From Solen grandis (taxonomy: Eukaryota; Mollusca; Bivalvia; Adapedonta; Solenidae), in the NCBI GenBank assembly GCA_021229015.1, contig CM037784.1, forward strand, positions 67,673,013 through 67,737,012: a stretch of 64,000 bases of DNA. The letters are read 5' to 3'. Position 1 is the first letter of the stretch. Every line of letters begins with the position of its first letter. Made by a program: the position numbers and the translations under genes. Positions 11,443 to 23,804 of this stretch are shown here, one piece after another. The notes below the pieces were generated by a model. The model saw nothing but the letters and a program-made list of their open reading frames with translations. It did no database searches and was not told the DNA's origin.

Positions 11443-11894
11443 CTTCTGTAGTGTTTTGACTGCAATAACAGTTTATTCACCTGCGTATGTCTTTTTAGAC
11501 TCCTGTACAAATTTTGACGTGAGCAATAGCGAACCGCGAACTCGAGCTTAAAAAGCATAGGGGCTATCTCAAACTGTTGTGTGTGTGATAGGTCCAAACA
11601 AAATTAAGTGATGTTTCAAGTCATTTTCTTACATAATTATTTGCGATTTTCTTAATATAATTGCTATTTAAAAAAAAAAACAACAAAAAAAAAAATTTAG
11701 AAAAAAAAAGCTCTTTTAAAATCAACAGAAAAAATTCGGTGGAATAAAAAAAGTCTTAAAGGGAAAAGAATCACAAAAATCACCAACTGTAAAAGTTGCT
11801 TCTTTATGCATTATATATGTTTGGATCTTAGATATAAAATTACATCTAAGTTCTATGTTTCATTTGTCAACTGTTTTTATTTACCATCGACATC

Positions 11895-12207
11895 AGTTAT
11901 GTCAGTAAGAGACTATGTCTATTTAAGACTGGTATAGTGGTTTTGTCGTGCAGTATCATGGCATAGACATGTGGCATGAACCCAAACCCATTCTTATTTT
12001 CCTGACACCAAAACAGTCCTGGATCTACTCTATATTTAATTGCTTACTTCCAAACAAAAAGCTTCAAGTACCATTTATTCGACGTCGGCAAGTACCATTG
12101 TTCGACGTCGGCAAGTACCATTTGTTCGACGTCGGTATGTGGCATTCAGAGTTCGAACCCACGGCTTCCATATCTCGATAAAAAGTTCGAACCACTTGCC
12201 ATCAGTT
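11895..12207 (-). repeat. SINE family A, minus orientation, with internal triplication
   Basis: The core and tail complement are recognisable (cagtatcatggcatagacat, attcttattttcctgacacc) and the right end is the complement of a tRNA-like head (gttcgaacccacggcttcc). Near 12065-12140 a unit of about 23 bp (ttcgacgtcggcaagtacca) is present three times in tandem, a local expansion not seen in the other copies. Confidence 0.6.
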
Positions 12208-12209
12208 AC

Positions 12210-13900
12210 GATTTTGTCATTTAATATAACAGTTTGGATATTTCGTTTTACATGTTAAAAACGCTATATGTGAGCTAAGTGCTACAATTGCATTTAAAGT
12301 ATTTGTTGACTTCACAGACAAACGCTGCTGCAGGTGGTGAATGTTTATCACAATTGTTGCAGGCAAATACAAATTGGACTGACTAAGTAAAAATCTTCAA
12401 TACTTAGATAATAGAAGTACCGACCAAATGCTCAGTTTAAGTAAGGTCTGACAAAGGATTTTGAGATTATCCCCGTTTGTGTCACTTACGCGCTCGTCAT
12501 AAATCGTTTAAGTCTATTACATTCCTTGCTTGTTAGAAAGGTAGGAAAGTTATGGACTGTCAAGGGTTACTGATAAGCAATACTGATCATTTCCCGGGGT
12601 AGGACGCTTTACTGACAGTGGTTTAACTGATCGTAGAATTTATATACTTGTGATCTACAGTTTATCTTCAATCAGAATCATTTAATTAGAATTTATCTTC
12701 AGAAACACACAACACACACAACACACACACACACACACACACACAGAGTCTTGCGAGGTATCCAATGTGTGATTCATACCTCACTCTTACGGTTGGTCCC
12801 TCGATTTGTCTGTAAAAATGTCAGTGTCATAGCGAGGTACATTTTCCGAGGTAAACCTAGGTATTTAATTCAACATTGAAAACTAACCATTATTGTAGGC
12901 TTAGAACCAAACCAAACATAAAAAGCTACTAAAAACAGTAATATATCCGATATTGTAAAGCAATGTCTGTGGGCTGTTGTGCACGGGAATCTCGACTGGC
13001 GGGTTCCTGGAGAAATTTAGAGACCCCTATAGCAAAAATCGGGTTTCAGGAAGTAGTCTAAACATAACATCCAGTCATCATTTTTTTTTACAATTATTTT
13101 ATTATTATAATCATTTTTATTATCATTATCATTATTATTATCAAAGACAATTCATAATGAACAAACACAGCAAAATATTACACATTGGTACTACGAATGC
13201 GCTGTAAAACCGATATGTCGGTATATCGCGATTCTGGCCAGGCTCGATAGGTATCGGTACGTACGTTGTTGGGCCATATCGATATTTTTACTGTTTTGTA
13301 TATACATGTAAATAGTTAACGTTATCTATTATTTCTACTCGTCATTTTTATTTTTAAAATATACATGTATTCACATATTTAATAGGAAGCAATACTTAGG
13401 GAAATTTTTCTGCAAAGAAATCACCATGATCTATTTTAGCACGCTGCATTAGATATTTAGGTGGGATTTCAGATGTATCTATCACCTTTTGTGATAGTTC
13501 AACAGGTTGAAACTAGAGATGTTCAACAGTTAACTGCTGTTTTTCCATAACTTTTTTCTCATTTTTACTATTGTTGATAGCAACCTGGACAACGTTCGTC
13601 TATACTTTTGTACGCGTTCATATACAGTAGAGTCAGTCTTTACAATTTTGGGGGTACATAAATTATGGTTATGATAGGGGTGGGGGAGGGGAAATGAAAA
13701 ATCCTTCACAGTGGGTAAATCACTAACTGGATTTTAAAACTCAATAACATATCAGTCATATTGTGAGCTTATAAATAGCCATGATTTACCGACCACGTGA
13801 TCTGTAATGCATCATAAACTCCCCTTTATCAATAGCCATATTTACTGGCTCAAGTACGTATGGCGTAAGCTGTACATTCTTCCTGTTCTTGATAACAGAT
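12210..13900. other. Non-coding stretch before the assembly gap
   Basis: Apart from the (AC)n run and a TTA/ATT-rich patch at about 13080-13145, I see no gene, splice-bounded exon or recognised element. Confidence 0.4.
12704..12745. repeat. (AC)n microsatellite
   Basis: An uninterrupted AC dinucleotide run is preceded by a short imperfect AC stretch. Confidence 0.85.
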
Positions 13901-13918
13901 ATTTATCCAAATTCAACA

Positions 13919-14018
13919 NNNNNNNNNNNNNNNNNNNNNNNNNNNNNNNNNNNNNNNNNNNNNNNNNNNNNNNNNNNNNNNNNNNNNNNNNNNNNNNNNN
14001 NNNNNNNNNNNNNNNNNN
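13919..14018. other. Assembly gap of 100 N
   Basis: Exactly 100 N residues, the conventional length for a gap of unknown size. The sequence on its right is a 33-bp tandem array and the left edge (gatatttatccaaattcaac) resembles part of the same unit, so the array probably spans the gap. Confidence 0.95.
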
Positions 14019-14215
14019 GGAGCGACTATCAAAATATAATGCCTATTCCGAGGAACGATTATCCAAATAGCATGCCTACTCGGAGGAGCGACTATCTAAA
14101 TATCATGCTTATACCGAAGACCGACCTTCCGAAGGACATGGCTATTCCGTGGAGCGACTGTCCAAATATCATGCCTTTTCTGAGGAGTGACTATCCAAGT
14201 ATCATACCTACACTA
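14019..14215. repeat. 33-bp minisatellite abutting the assembly gap
   Basis: Six degenerate units follow the pattern ggagcgactatccaaatatc then atgcctattccga. The period is a multiple of three, so a repetitive 11-residue frame stays open. I regard that frame as a by-product and not a protein. Confidence 0.75.
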
Positions 14216-14221
14216 GCCTAA

Positions 14222-15950
14222 TAACCTTCCAGGAAAATATAAACAATTCTCTCAAATTCCGAGTCTCGGAATAATCCGTGGACTTATTATCTCCCCTTCT
14301 TTTCTCGAATAATCGCGGCTTTATATTCTAAATTGTTCTAAAACAAACATAAGACTACAAGGCGCATGCGCTAAGAAGGCTCTAAGAACCTGAACTTAAA
14401 TCAGTTCGTCTGAAGTATTTGCGTACCAATTTAAACATTGATGTTTTACTAGATTACTACGCAGGAGTAGTTGTGACGTCAAGAATGGTGTATAGTGGCC
14501 ACGAGATAACTTTTTGTTTTTTTGTCTTTTCTTTTTTTATTATCTCGTGGCCTCGAGATAATTTTTTTTTTCACATGTCCTCTCTGTGCGTCTGTAGTGA
14601 AGATTCCAATTTTTTTCAGAATTTTAGAAGCAAACAGCAATTTTGATATACTTCACCACAGGATGTTAATTAGAAGCGATATTTGTCACGATAATTCTCC
14701 TCAATCTTAGCACAATATCGTCATTTTTTTTCCTTGCTTTGTTCATATCAAGACAATAAAACCTTTGTCATCCACGATCGGACAACAACAAAATAATTTT
14801 GCTCATAAAGATTTTTTCAACATGCGCTGAACGAATATAAGGTACCTTTTTATAACAAAACAGTCTATAAATGTATAAAGTACAGGTTCTTTATTTTTTC
14901 TCTCTTGTTTTCTGGTCGCTTCGCAATATTCCAATGATTTTACTGCTTTGGTGTTTTTTGTTTTGTTTTGTTTTTGTGACTATAACCCTCCTTTTTTGTT
15001 AATCATTACTTATTATAAGTATGGTTTGTACTTCATTCTTTATTTCTGCTCTCTTCGTTTTCTTAAATCTTATGTTGCAAAAATGATAATGAATAACTGT
15101 GCTTTAGATGGAGAGGGGAAAAAACAAGGTTTCGAGGGTTTCAAATACAAAACATTTTTGTTGCCATTTCGTCTCGACTTTTACATGATTTCAAACTGAC
15201 AACCCGACCAAACAGTCCCGATGATAGTTTGCTTGGTTTGTCGAACTCGTTCAGGGATGTGCAATATCAATTATTTGCAACAGTTTAGTTTTATAATAAT
15301 TACCAGAGATATGAAGATCGTTGTATTCCATTAAAATCCAGTAAAGTATGTATTTGTAAGGACCATCTCATTCATTTATATATATTTGATATTCTTTGTT
15401 TGTTTTTTTATTTCTATTTATACATATATTTTCTCACAGTGTCTGATTCCAAAGCAGAGTTTGTTTTATCTACATTATAAAAGACCTAAGACACTAATGC
15501 AAATAATCTTTGAAACTCGAACTCAACTAAAATCACTTCAATTCCACCAGAAATATTGATCGATAAGTAATATTAAAATTCTTAGATTGAGTAGGAAGGG
15601 ACCCCACTGTGAAGTATCAAGTGCATGGTGAAATTGACATAATTTATTACCTTATATTTTTTGTCAAGAAATGAAATATTTGGATATCTTTATTAAAAAA
15701 ACAACAAGCCCCTGATTAAGCGCTGGTACGTCTGGAGAAATTCGAGCAATATTTAATTTCAAGGCATTTGCGTCCAATTTCGTAAGAGAGGTAAATAAAC
15801 GCTGTCTTCATATTCGGTTAAATTCGGTAAAAATTATTTGCTTTAAACCAAATATTTGTACTGTGTAATATCAGAGACAATGCACAAACATAAAAAATTT
15901 CTGATCGAGACACTATGAGCTTGTATCGGCGCTCATCAAAAATATATACC
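14222..15950. other. Non-coding stretch
   Basis: T-rich runs and a short inverted motif (ggccacgagataac at 14498, ttatctcgtggcctcgagat at 14540) are visible. No gene or recognised mobile element is supported. Confidence 0.4.
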
Positions 15951-15952
15951 GA

Positions 15953-16076
15953 GTAGTTCCAGGACTGGTTGTCCTAGTATCAGGACAATATGACTGGGTG
16001 TGATATCATGGTACATGTCTACGGCGTGATATTGCAGTGTGGCTTGCCATCATATGACTGAAAGACTGTCGGTTCA
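15953..16076 (+). repeat. SINE family A, 5'-truncated copy
   Basis: Only the body and tail remain: gtctacggcgtgatattgca followed by atatgactgaaagactgtcgg. The tRNA-like head is missing. Confidence 0.55.
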
Positions 16077-16384
16077 CACTCACGCATACACGTAGTAAGA
16101 CTCCCAAGAAGGATGTTTAAATTACCAAAACTCTCTTCAAATGAAACTTTAAGTGACGCCTACATCTTCCAAAACGGGCAAAACCAGGACATAACATGGC
16201 TACGTTTGACTGTGTCGTAATTAGCGGTTCTTCTACAACGTCTGACATTCTATCTAGACATGACCATCCATTAACGAAAGATTATCAGGGTCGGGGAATA
16301 AATTTACTGGCGCCATCGATATGGTCGTTACCTAAGAAACATAAATATCCCCATTGTGCTTGCTGCTAGTGCTGTTGTTTTGGA

Positions 16385-16525
16385 ATTTGATGTGGCAGCG
16401 ACAGTATTTCATCCTTATAGCGACGTACGACTAATTACAGATGGGGGGTCACCATGAGTGCTCTGTGCACCCGGGAAGCACTCAAGTTGATATCCCGCCT
16501 ACCAGCTGGTCCCCAGCTATAGTGC
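16385..16525 (-). repeat. SINE family B, minus-orientation fragment
   Basis: The complement of the tail (cgacagtatttcatcc), then tatagcgacgtacgactaat and cgcctaccagctggtcccc, parallels in reverse the better family B copy at 43555-43745. Confidence 0.4.
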
Positions 16526-17494
16526 CCGAGATGCGAATATTTCTGTGCTTATCATAATCACATGATTAATTCAGTGATTTTTACAAGTTCTGCTGGTATT
16601 CGTTAGGCTAAAAACAATGATTTCAATATGGAATTTTCAATAGAATTTTCTGTATATTGATTCTTCCAGTGGATACATTGAAACAAACAAAAAAAAAATC
16701 TATGATGATTCAGGATGCATAGGTAAGAACAGCATTGTTAAAGTCTATAGAGTGTTTAACAAACCATTTTTACGATCAAACATCTTAAATTTAAGAGATT
16801 TCAAAACTACATTTATATCTTATTTATTTAGTCATATTCTAAGAAAGTTATGATATCATAGAAATGTAATATTGAAGTATTTCTAAACAAGTGGGTTTAG
16901 AGCAAAGATAATAACTCGATCGAGTCTTAGATCTAAAAAAAAACATTGGTGTAAACATTTTCTAGCATGTTGAAAAAAGAAATATGAAAATATACTAATT
17001 TAAAAATAAATATTAAAAAGAATCATTTTCTGTAAACTTCGTTTTTTATCCAATCGTTGACTCCTATTTATTCTCTTCAAGCAAATTTTTTAGGGCATGT
17101 GTAATTGACGATCCCCGGAATCTGTACCAAAATACCAAACTACCCGGTCCCATTCATTGTGTTTGAATTACATGATGCCAGCGCAAATGGAAAATGAAAA
17201 CATTCCAATATATTTTTTTAATAATACAGGCATAAATCATTTATGTGACCTTTTGAATAATCAGAAGTTCGCCTTTATTATCTTGCGTACTGAATTTTAA
17301 ATGCGAATGATATTTTGATAAGGAATGTTTACGAGGATGTGTATCTTTTTTAATATTGTGTGAAAATGTTGCATTTAGAAAGTAAAAACCCAAAGGTAAA
17401 AAACTCAGGCCTTTTTTATTATAACGTCATGCAAGTCGACTGGAGTGTTGTTTTCTGCTCACATTTTATTACAGTAATTTTGGTGATGTTTTCA

Positions 17495-17840
17495 TCTCTG
17501 GGAATTGGTCCGGTGACCGATTAGTTAGAGTTTCCGCATCTTAAACGGGGACCGATCCCCGGTCGCTGCATGTCCGAGTCGTTACAACGGCACTGATTGT
17601 AGCTATTTTGGTCGGTGTTCAGAACATATGGATATAGGTTTAGGATGGACCGGTGTCAGGATCATTTGACTCGGTTCAGTATCATACCACATGGGCTAAG
17701 CCATTTGGAACACCTCGCCTATTTGTACGAAATCCGAGCACCGACGGATATGGCCGAGTAGTTACGATTGGGGCTAAGCGTGATTTCACACCGAGAGACA
17801 ACACTTTATTTATCTCCTTAAAAAGAGATTAGGGGACAGA
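17495..17840 (+). repeat. Degenerate tRNA-like repeat
   Basis: It opens with a tRNA-like stretch (ggtccggtgaccgattagtt, later gaccgatccccggtcgc). It then contains ggaacacctcgcctatttgt and caccgacggatatggccgag. The second part recurs in inverse orientation at about 37185-37255. I do not recognise the family. Confidence 0.4.
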
Positions 17841-18289
17841 TAACTATATCTGATCTGACCTGAACTGTAATTTACAGTAAATCGCAATTACAATAAAAAA
17901 CAAACAAATGAATGAATGAACGGATTGGAACGAATTACTTTTGTAATCTAACACTAAGAATATAGTTTCAAATAAAAACTGAAAATAACGATTTAACGTG
18001 TGTGTTTCTCAGACATTTTCAACATTTTATGAATAATGAATTACCGGTAAACACATTTAATCCAGCTGTTCGAGTTCAACACACTATGCATACATATAGA
18101 ATACACGCGCGTGACACGGAGTGATGTAATTCGGCCTAAAAGTTATATGTAACGTGTTAAATATAAGAAAATATGTGATGGCTATACGAAACCGGAAACA
18201 GTTGTTTGAGCACAATGTCATGTGATAAATGTTTTTTTTTTTTTATGATATTATGTTATGTTTATTATTATGTATCGATGAATTGTGTG

Positions 18290-18368
18290 TAATAATAATA
18301 ATAATAATAATGATAATAATAATAATAATAATGAAATAATAATGATAATAATGATAATAATAATAATG
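18290..18368. repeat. (AAT)n microsatellite
   Basis: Imperfect AATAAT/GATAAT triplets. The long Ile/Leu frame on the minus strand here is only the translation of this repeat. Confidence 0.8.
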
Positions 18369-18877
18369 AAGTTCTTATGTCGGGAACTTGCTCTGTGAAG
18401 CTCTGCACCAGCGTCGGATAACCCGACTGCGATTACGTCACGCTGCACTACCGTAAGTATGAGAGTTTTTATTGGTCCAAAAATCCCCACTACCTAGTGC
18501 GGCTGCATATGGCGGCGCGGCTATTCAAATGATCAATAACGAGCAAATGCTAACTAATAATCCCACGGGCGATGAATGAAGTTACGGTATAAGCGCTCGT
18601 GGGTTTCCAACGCTGGCTCTGCACATGAACGCTCCCTTTTCAGTTCAGCAGCAGCGAAAAAATTAACAAAAACACTGATTTAATATAAACTCGGCAAAAA
18701 AAGTCTTGCAACTCTGTAGGTTTTATTGATTATTTTTCAGCCTCCATATCATATGTGTGTATATATAACCTATAAATTTATGAAAAGCTTGGTATATTGC
18801 ATATAAGGGTTCATGTTACAAATCAACAAATCACATTTGACGATCATACCGTTCACTCTATTTGTTATTCCTATATA

Positions 18878-19052
18878 CAGTCAAACCTGTCTTAAGCGGT
18901 CGTTCAAGGGAACTCGAGAATGTGATCGCCTAACAGAGGTGGTGGCTAAATGCAGGTTAAATATTTAAGAAAATGCCTTTTTTAATATTAAACTGGCCGT
19001 TAAATGGAGTTTGGCCGCTTGATACAGGTGGTCGCCAATACAGGTTCAACTG
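18878..19052. mobile_element. TA-flanked MITE, 175 bp
   Basis: Inverted ends CAGTCAAACCTG and CAGGTTCAACTG are each bordered by TA. This is the layout of Tc1/mariner-derived MITEs. The interior (cttaagcggtcgttcaagg and ttggccgcttgatacaggtg) is further self-complementary. Confidence 0.6.
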
Positions 19053-19481
19053 TATATGTAATTATTCAACACCATGAATCTGTATAATGACCTGACGCCG
19101 AGGATAGGCTGCGAGTCGGTCTTTCTTGAAATATATATATAGTTTCACGGTGTTTTTTTTTTCTTACGAGTCAACGTAGCTTTGAAACCTTTTCTTTTTT
19201 TTTCTTTTTTTTTTTCTTTTTTTTTTTTTTTTGGCTTTTGAGTGACGAACCCTATGTCTATTATAGTCTTAATTCAACAAATTATCCACACGAAATTCTC
19301 GCAAAGGAAATATCAAAAGAAAAAGCAGAAAATCAGAGATTGTTCTCCATTTGGTGATTACTTTAGGTTTAGGCTAAACCAGGAATCCAAAGTTATTCAT
19401 TTTACTGTTCAGTTTACAACATAGGGCTCAAATTTCACCGTGGCATTTTTGCGTTTAATCAGAAACAAAATATCACAACTT

Positions 19482-19672
19482 ATATTAATCACTCTCGATG
19501 GCTCTGATGGCGTATGTGGTCATTATTTTGGGAGAAAACTGGAGATTACGGAGAAAACCCACGTGTCTGGACGGGCGACCACTGTACCCTCTCACGTTCG
19601 TGAACCGGAACCCGGGACTCATTGGTGAGAATCGAGGCGCGTTACCATTACGCTATTCAGGGGCCCATAGCA
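19482..19672 (-). repeat. SINE family C, minus orientation
   Basis: The left part shares aatcactctc-atggctc with the copy at 9985. The right part is the complement of a tRNA-like head. Read on the minus strand it shows the A-box-like TAGCGTAATGGTAACGCG, then GAGTCCCGGGTTCCGG. The intervening ggagattacggagaaaaccc is typical of this repeat family. Confidence 0.55.
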
Positions 19673-19782
19673 ATATATTGTATGTTCTTAAGTTCGGTTT
19701 AAAACGTACACTTATTATATGACAGTTTGGTAATTATCCTTTTTCCCTGTTGAATTAACGTGATAAAGCAACAATAAACACA

Positions 19783-19878
19783 GGGGCTCGAAGTTGATTA
19801 GGACTAATCATCTACATTAAATAAAAGAAAGTTACCATTCAGTACGAAATGATTCGCCCCATGCAACTTCGAGCCCCT
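19783..19878. mobile_element. Short inverted-repeat element (~96 bp)
   Basis: ggggctcgaagttg at the left end is matched by caacttcgagcccc at the right end, with about 65 bp between. No clear target duplication was found. The size and structure fit a very short MITE. Confidence 0.45.
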
Positions 19879-19879
19879 T

Positions 19880-20900
19880 TGAAAATAAGCAATCTAACAG
19901 CTGGCATTCGCAGTGTCGTAAGTATATATATTTTAAGATCTGAACCCTAATTAAAATAATTAAATCCAATGAACAATTAATTGGCTATGGTAATTGTTTT
20001 CCTCTGTTAAGTGCTTTTTTCCTTAATTGTTCGACAATATTTGTGAATGGGGAAGTCAATGGTTAGAAATTAAAGCATCTAGTTTCAGACTGTTCTTTCT
20101 TCATTACCGAACACATAGAAGCCTCGTGGAAATTTCTGCCAAATAGTTCATTAACTAATTGTGTCCAATCTCTTGGTAACAAAATGCGGTCCATTCTTGC
20201 AAACCGTTTAATACCACTTTGTTAAATTGGATTTTTTTTTTTCAATGTTCTCCAAGACGATTAAATGCTTGAATTTGACGGATGTCACTCGTCTTGAAGG
20301 TAAAAGAGCAAATTGATTTCGGTTTTATTAATACATCTGTTTTCAGTTCGAAATTACTTGATTCATGTCAACTTCATTCGATCTGTCGACGTCAATTTCA
20401 ATTATTTGAATCGATTATAGCTGATGGATTTGAAAGATTTGGTTTCTTTGCCGTAGATCATAAAATGTTTCTAGTGACAATGCCTAAAAAGCAGGATCGG
20501 TAAATAGAAAATGTAGTATATACGAATAATTATCATATTATCTTACGCCATATACATATGTCTATTAAAATTACATTTATTTCTTTGTTGTAGTTTTTGC
20601 CTTGTCATATCAGATTATGTTTGTCATAATGAAAAAGAAATGGATTTTTATGGCATTTCATTGGTGATATTCATTCACTGAAACAATTTAACTGAATTGG
20701 CTAGACAGATACAAAACGAGGCTTTATTGAGTTACATTTATTTTTAGTAAATGATTACTACAAAGTTATACGTTCAAGATGTGTTTATCTGTTATAGCGG
20801 TAAATTATTCGTTCGAATAATTTGCGATAAAAACTTTTTATATGATATCAAATATTGTTTTAAGGATCGATGATTGTCTGTCGTCCGTTCGTCGTCCACA
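19880..20900. other. Non-coding stretch
   Basis: A 73-codon plus-strand frame at 20282 has no recognised similarity, and I did not accept it. Nothing else is supported. Confidence 0.35.
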
Positions 20901-20904
20901 ATTG

Positions 20905-20972
20905 TTTTAACCCTTTCCCTCATAGAGGAAACCATGAAAAGACCTATGCGAACAACATAAAACCAGATCAGC
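20905..20972 (-). mobile_element. Truncated piggyBac-like MITE end
   Basis: ttaaccctttccctcatag, then aaccatgaaaagacctatgc, matches the right end of the complete element at 54370-54658 in inverse orientation. It stops abruptly after ccagatcagc, exactly where the left arm of the 1.1-kb inverted duplication begins. Confidence 0.6.
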
Positions 20973-21622
20973 GATTCAATTTGTATCTTGTATTGAAGTT
21001 TTATGATATTTAAGGTAATGCGAAATTAATGGTCCGTACATCATGAAAAATCGTTTTTAACAATCGTTTTCAATCGCCTTTTTCCTGGATTCTCCGTTTG
21101 ATATATAGACTAAGACAGTTCATTTAAGTGTGAGAAATAATAACGTTGTATGCAAACATGTCGATCGCCTTGGGGGGGGGGATTTCTTCAAACTGCCAGA
21201 CTGGTTACCACTATTCTTCTGTATGAATGGCTAGCAATCATTTACTGATGTCACTATTCAATCGAACTTGCTGTATCTGACTGACCTTTGATTCCTTTGC
21301 CCCTTTCCTTGCTTTTCTATTTTTAGTCCCAGCGATCAAACATGCTTTATTCAAGCCACCGTTAAAAACGCAGACACATTTGCTGTTACAGCTTACGTTT
21401 TCGCCTGATTCAGATAGATGATGTTTCAACATTGACCGAGATTGTGACGTCATTTGGAGGTAGACATTTCGACTCTCATATCTCAAATGGAATACTAGAC
21501 TGATAGGAAAGTAATAACAAACGCCTCCTGGACATGAACGTCTCCACCAAACATGTGATCAGTTTATCGTTTTTCCCATGTCCGTGTGGACAAATGTTTC
21601 ACTTCTAAAGAAGGTTTTACGC

Positions 21623-21775
21623 TAAAGTCTATGTAATCGTTCCGCTACATGTCGGACCCCATGGCCTTTCACAGAGATATCCAATGTTTCCTTTTGTTTC
21701 ATTTGGGTACCTTGGTTATCTTGGTAGAGTTTCAATATTCCAAGACATAGCGGAACCATTACAGTACCTTAAGAT
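21623..21775. mobile_element. TTAA-type MITE relic, left-arm copy
   Basis: Its imperfect inverted ends (taatcgttccgctacatg and catagcggaaccattacag) and interior (ccttggttatcttgg) match the cleaner copy at 27133-27294. One terminal TTAA has decayed. Confidence 0.5.
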
Positions 21776-21789
21776 ACATGTAGGTCTTT

Positions 21790-22092
21790 TTGTTCGTTTG
21801 GGTTGACGTTCCACCGACAGTATTTCAGTCATTGGAGACGATGCCTACTTGAGACAGATATAGTGCTGCCAAACTGCAGTATCACGCCGTAGACATGTGA
21901 CATACCACACCCAGTCACATTATCCTGTCACCAAGCCAACCAGTGATAAAACTACCTTTATATGTTGAGCACCAAGCAAGGGAGCTATACCAGTGCCATC
22001 TTCTAACGGCTTTGTTATGTCGCGGCCAGGGATCGAACCCACGACCTCCAGCTTCCGAGGCGGACGCTCTAACCACCCGGCCACTAGGGACG
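21790..22092 (-). repeat. SINE family A, full length, in left arm
   Basis: Minus-oriented copy with tRNA-like head at 22018-22092, core and tail. It is the mirror copy of 24447-24746. Confidence 0.75.
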
Positions 22093-22179
22093 TTTTATAC
22101 ACGTTGTGTTTTATACACTTTAAAAGAGTATTGCGGAAAAGTCATTAAGGTAGTTTATCTATCATTAAGTTATAACCTT

Positions 22180-22335
22180 GGTTCTTCAAATGATTAAAAA
22201 GTCTTCAGTGCAGATGAAAGGTTTCCATTAGAGTCATAGGCTCTTTTACTCAAAGTCTATAAAGGCTTGCATTTACTCGTACTATAAATATCCCACGATC
22301 ACTTAATGGACCATGGCGTTATAATCCGTCTGGTT
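22180..22335 (+). repeat. Degenerate copy of the TTAA element seen at 59494
   Basis: tcaaagtctataaaggcttgc and cacgatcacttaatggacca resemble parts of the elements at 56754-56935 and 59494-59909. Clear termini are not visible in this copy. Confidence 0.35.
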
Positions 22336-22922
22336 CCCTGCAATACCGGAAAGACCAGGGACACAGCCAAGCGAGTATCCGCCATGTTGAAATTCCCAAG
22401 ACAAGACAAAGTTGTGAAACTTTAATAATTGTTCTCACTAGAACGTACATATACTAGACGAAACTTATAAGTACTCCGACTAAAGTTTTGTCTATAGCAT
22501 TCGTTGTATTCAAAATAACATATTTTTGATTTTCTAAAGCTTTCCACGAAAATTGGTTTCACAGAGTTGATTATGCGTTAAAATCATTCAAGCAGACGAC
22601 AGATTGAGCCAATGCACAGATTTAATATTAATCCGGCATATGTTTTGAAAAATATATCTTCTCTACAAGTTTGAAATCAGAGTACTTACACGTTCGTTAA
22701 GTGCATCTTTGCGCCATCACGGATGACCAAACTGACCGTACAGGGATGTGTTGGTTGCCATGGAGAACGTGTGAGTTTTATTCACCCTTTAATTGTATGC
22801 ACGGAGTAAAGTTATTTCGGAATATATATCTTTATTAGGTCATCATATCAATAATCACGAATAATTGTTGGTGGATCGTTTCGCCCAAACAATATATCAG
22901 CTGTTATTTGTCGTTTGTGGGC

Positions 22923-22925
<3 letters not shown>

Positions 22926-22956
<31 letters not shown>
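22926..22956. repeat. (GT)n microsatellite
   Basis: An uninterrupted GT run of about 15 units. Confidence 0.85.
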
Positions 22957-22957
<1 letters not shown>

Positions 22958-23370
22958 ATTATTTTCTTCAATTTTGTGCGTGTATGTATGTTTCTTATCA
23001 ATGTGCTTTCCAATATAAATTGCCGGCAGTTTTTTTTCTATTTTAATGAAATGCGGGAAAGAAATGAAGTTGACATTGACTTATGTTTTTTTCTTAAATT
23101 GCACTTATGATTATTGCATCCAATCATATGAAAATTATTTACAGATAACAGAATAACTTACGCGGATAAATAACTTATGATATATCGAAAACAAATATAC
23201 ATGTAAGAATTAGTTACCGTTTTATATTTTAAATTTTATGGAATTTATCGCAAACGACGCGAAGCGGAGTTCACCATATAGCTTTGCTTTGACCAGCTTC
23301 CCGTTTGATGGACAATTTTACATGACGTTATAAGTCCTGAGTCAGTGTTGCTAGATATTTATATTTTTAG

Positions 23371-23372
<2 letters not shown>

Positions 23373-23422
<50 letters not shown>
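23373..23422. repeat. Poly(A) tract of about 50 A
   Basis: An uninterrupted run of A residues, the longest in the window. No upstream coding or SINE sequence is recognised that would make it a retrotransposon tail. Confidence 0.85.
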
Positions 23423-23423
<1 letters not shown>

Positions 23424-23804
23424 ATGACATAACCATTAGCCACCGCAACTTATACTGGTTACTGGTCACGCAGGCACCATATGTTCTTCATATGAATATA
23501 ACGCTGTTCATTTTATTCAATATATTTTTCAACCTTTGAACGAAATGCAATGCTACGTAGAACAAGCTGTAAGTTATGCATATTGCAACAGAAGTTTTAT
23601 AAATGTACCCATCGACATTGACTCTGAACCACACTTAAAACAGCACGTGAAACTTTCAACTGCGATGAATTGCTTGCGATGAAGTCCACAAAATTTAAAA
23701 TATAAACGTTACTTGTTAGTCTGCATATGTTATGGGATGAAGTTTTATATTGCACAATTCATGGTAAAAATGATTTTATTATTTTAAACTGGTGTGAAAA
23801 AAAT

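Larger units (their letters stand above)
20971..22092 (-). repeat. Left arm of a 1.1-kb inverted duplication
   Basis: Read in reverse complement this segment is nearly identical to 24447-25560. Both arms contain, from inside outward, a full-length family A SINE, a TTAA-type MITE relic, an 82-residue frame (21238-21486 here) differing by one residue between arms, and an AT-rich end. Visible differences are few (for example a poly-G run at about 21170 against a shorter sequence in the right arm). Confidence 0.85.

Noticed and set aside
18251..18490. Ile/Leu-rich minus frame resembling a transmembrane segment
   Set aside because: Derived from the (AAT)n microsatellite.
20282..20503. 73-codon plus frame
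   Set aside because: No recognised similarity, no start context or splice partner, in otherwise non-coding AT-rich sequence.
22683..22790. Possible minus-strand exon ending at a GTAAGT donor
   Set aside because: A short open frame exists near atggcaaccaac, but the ATG frame and the donor frame do not agree and no partner exon was found.
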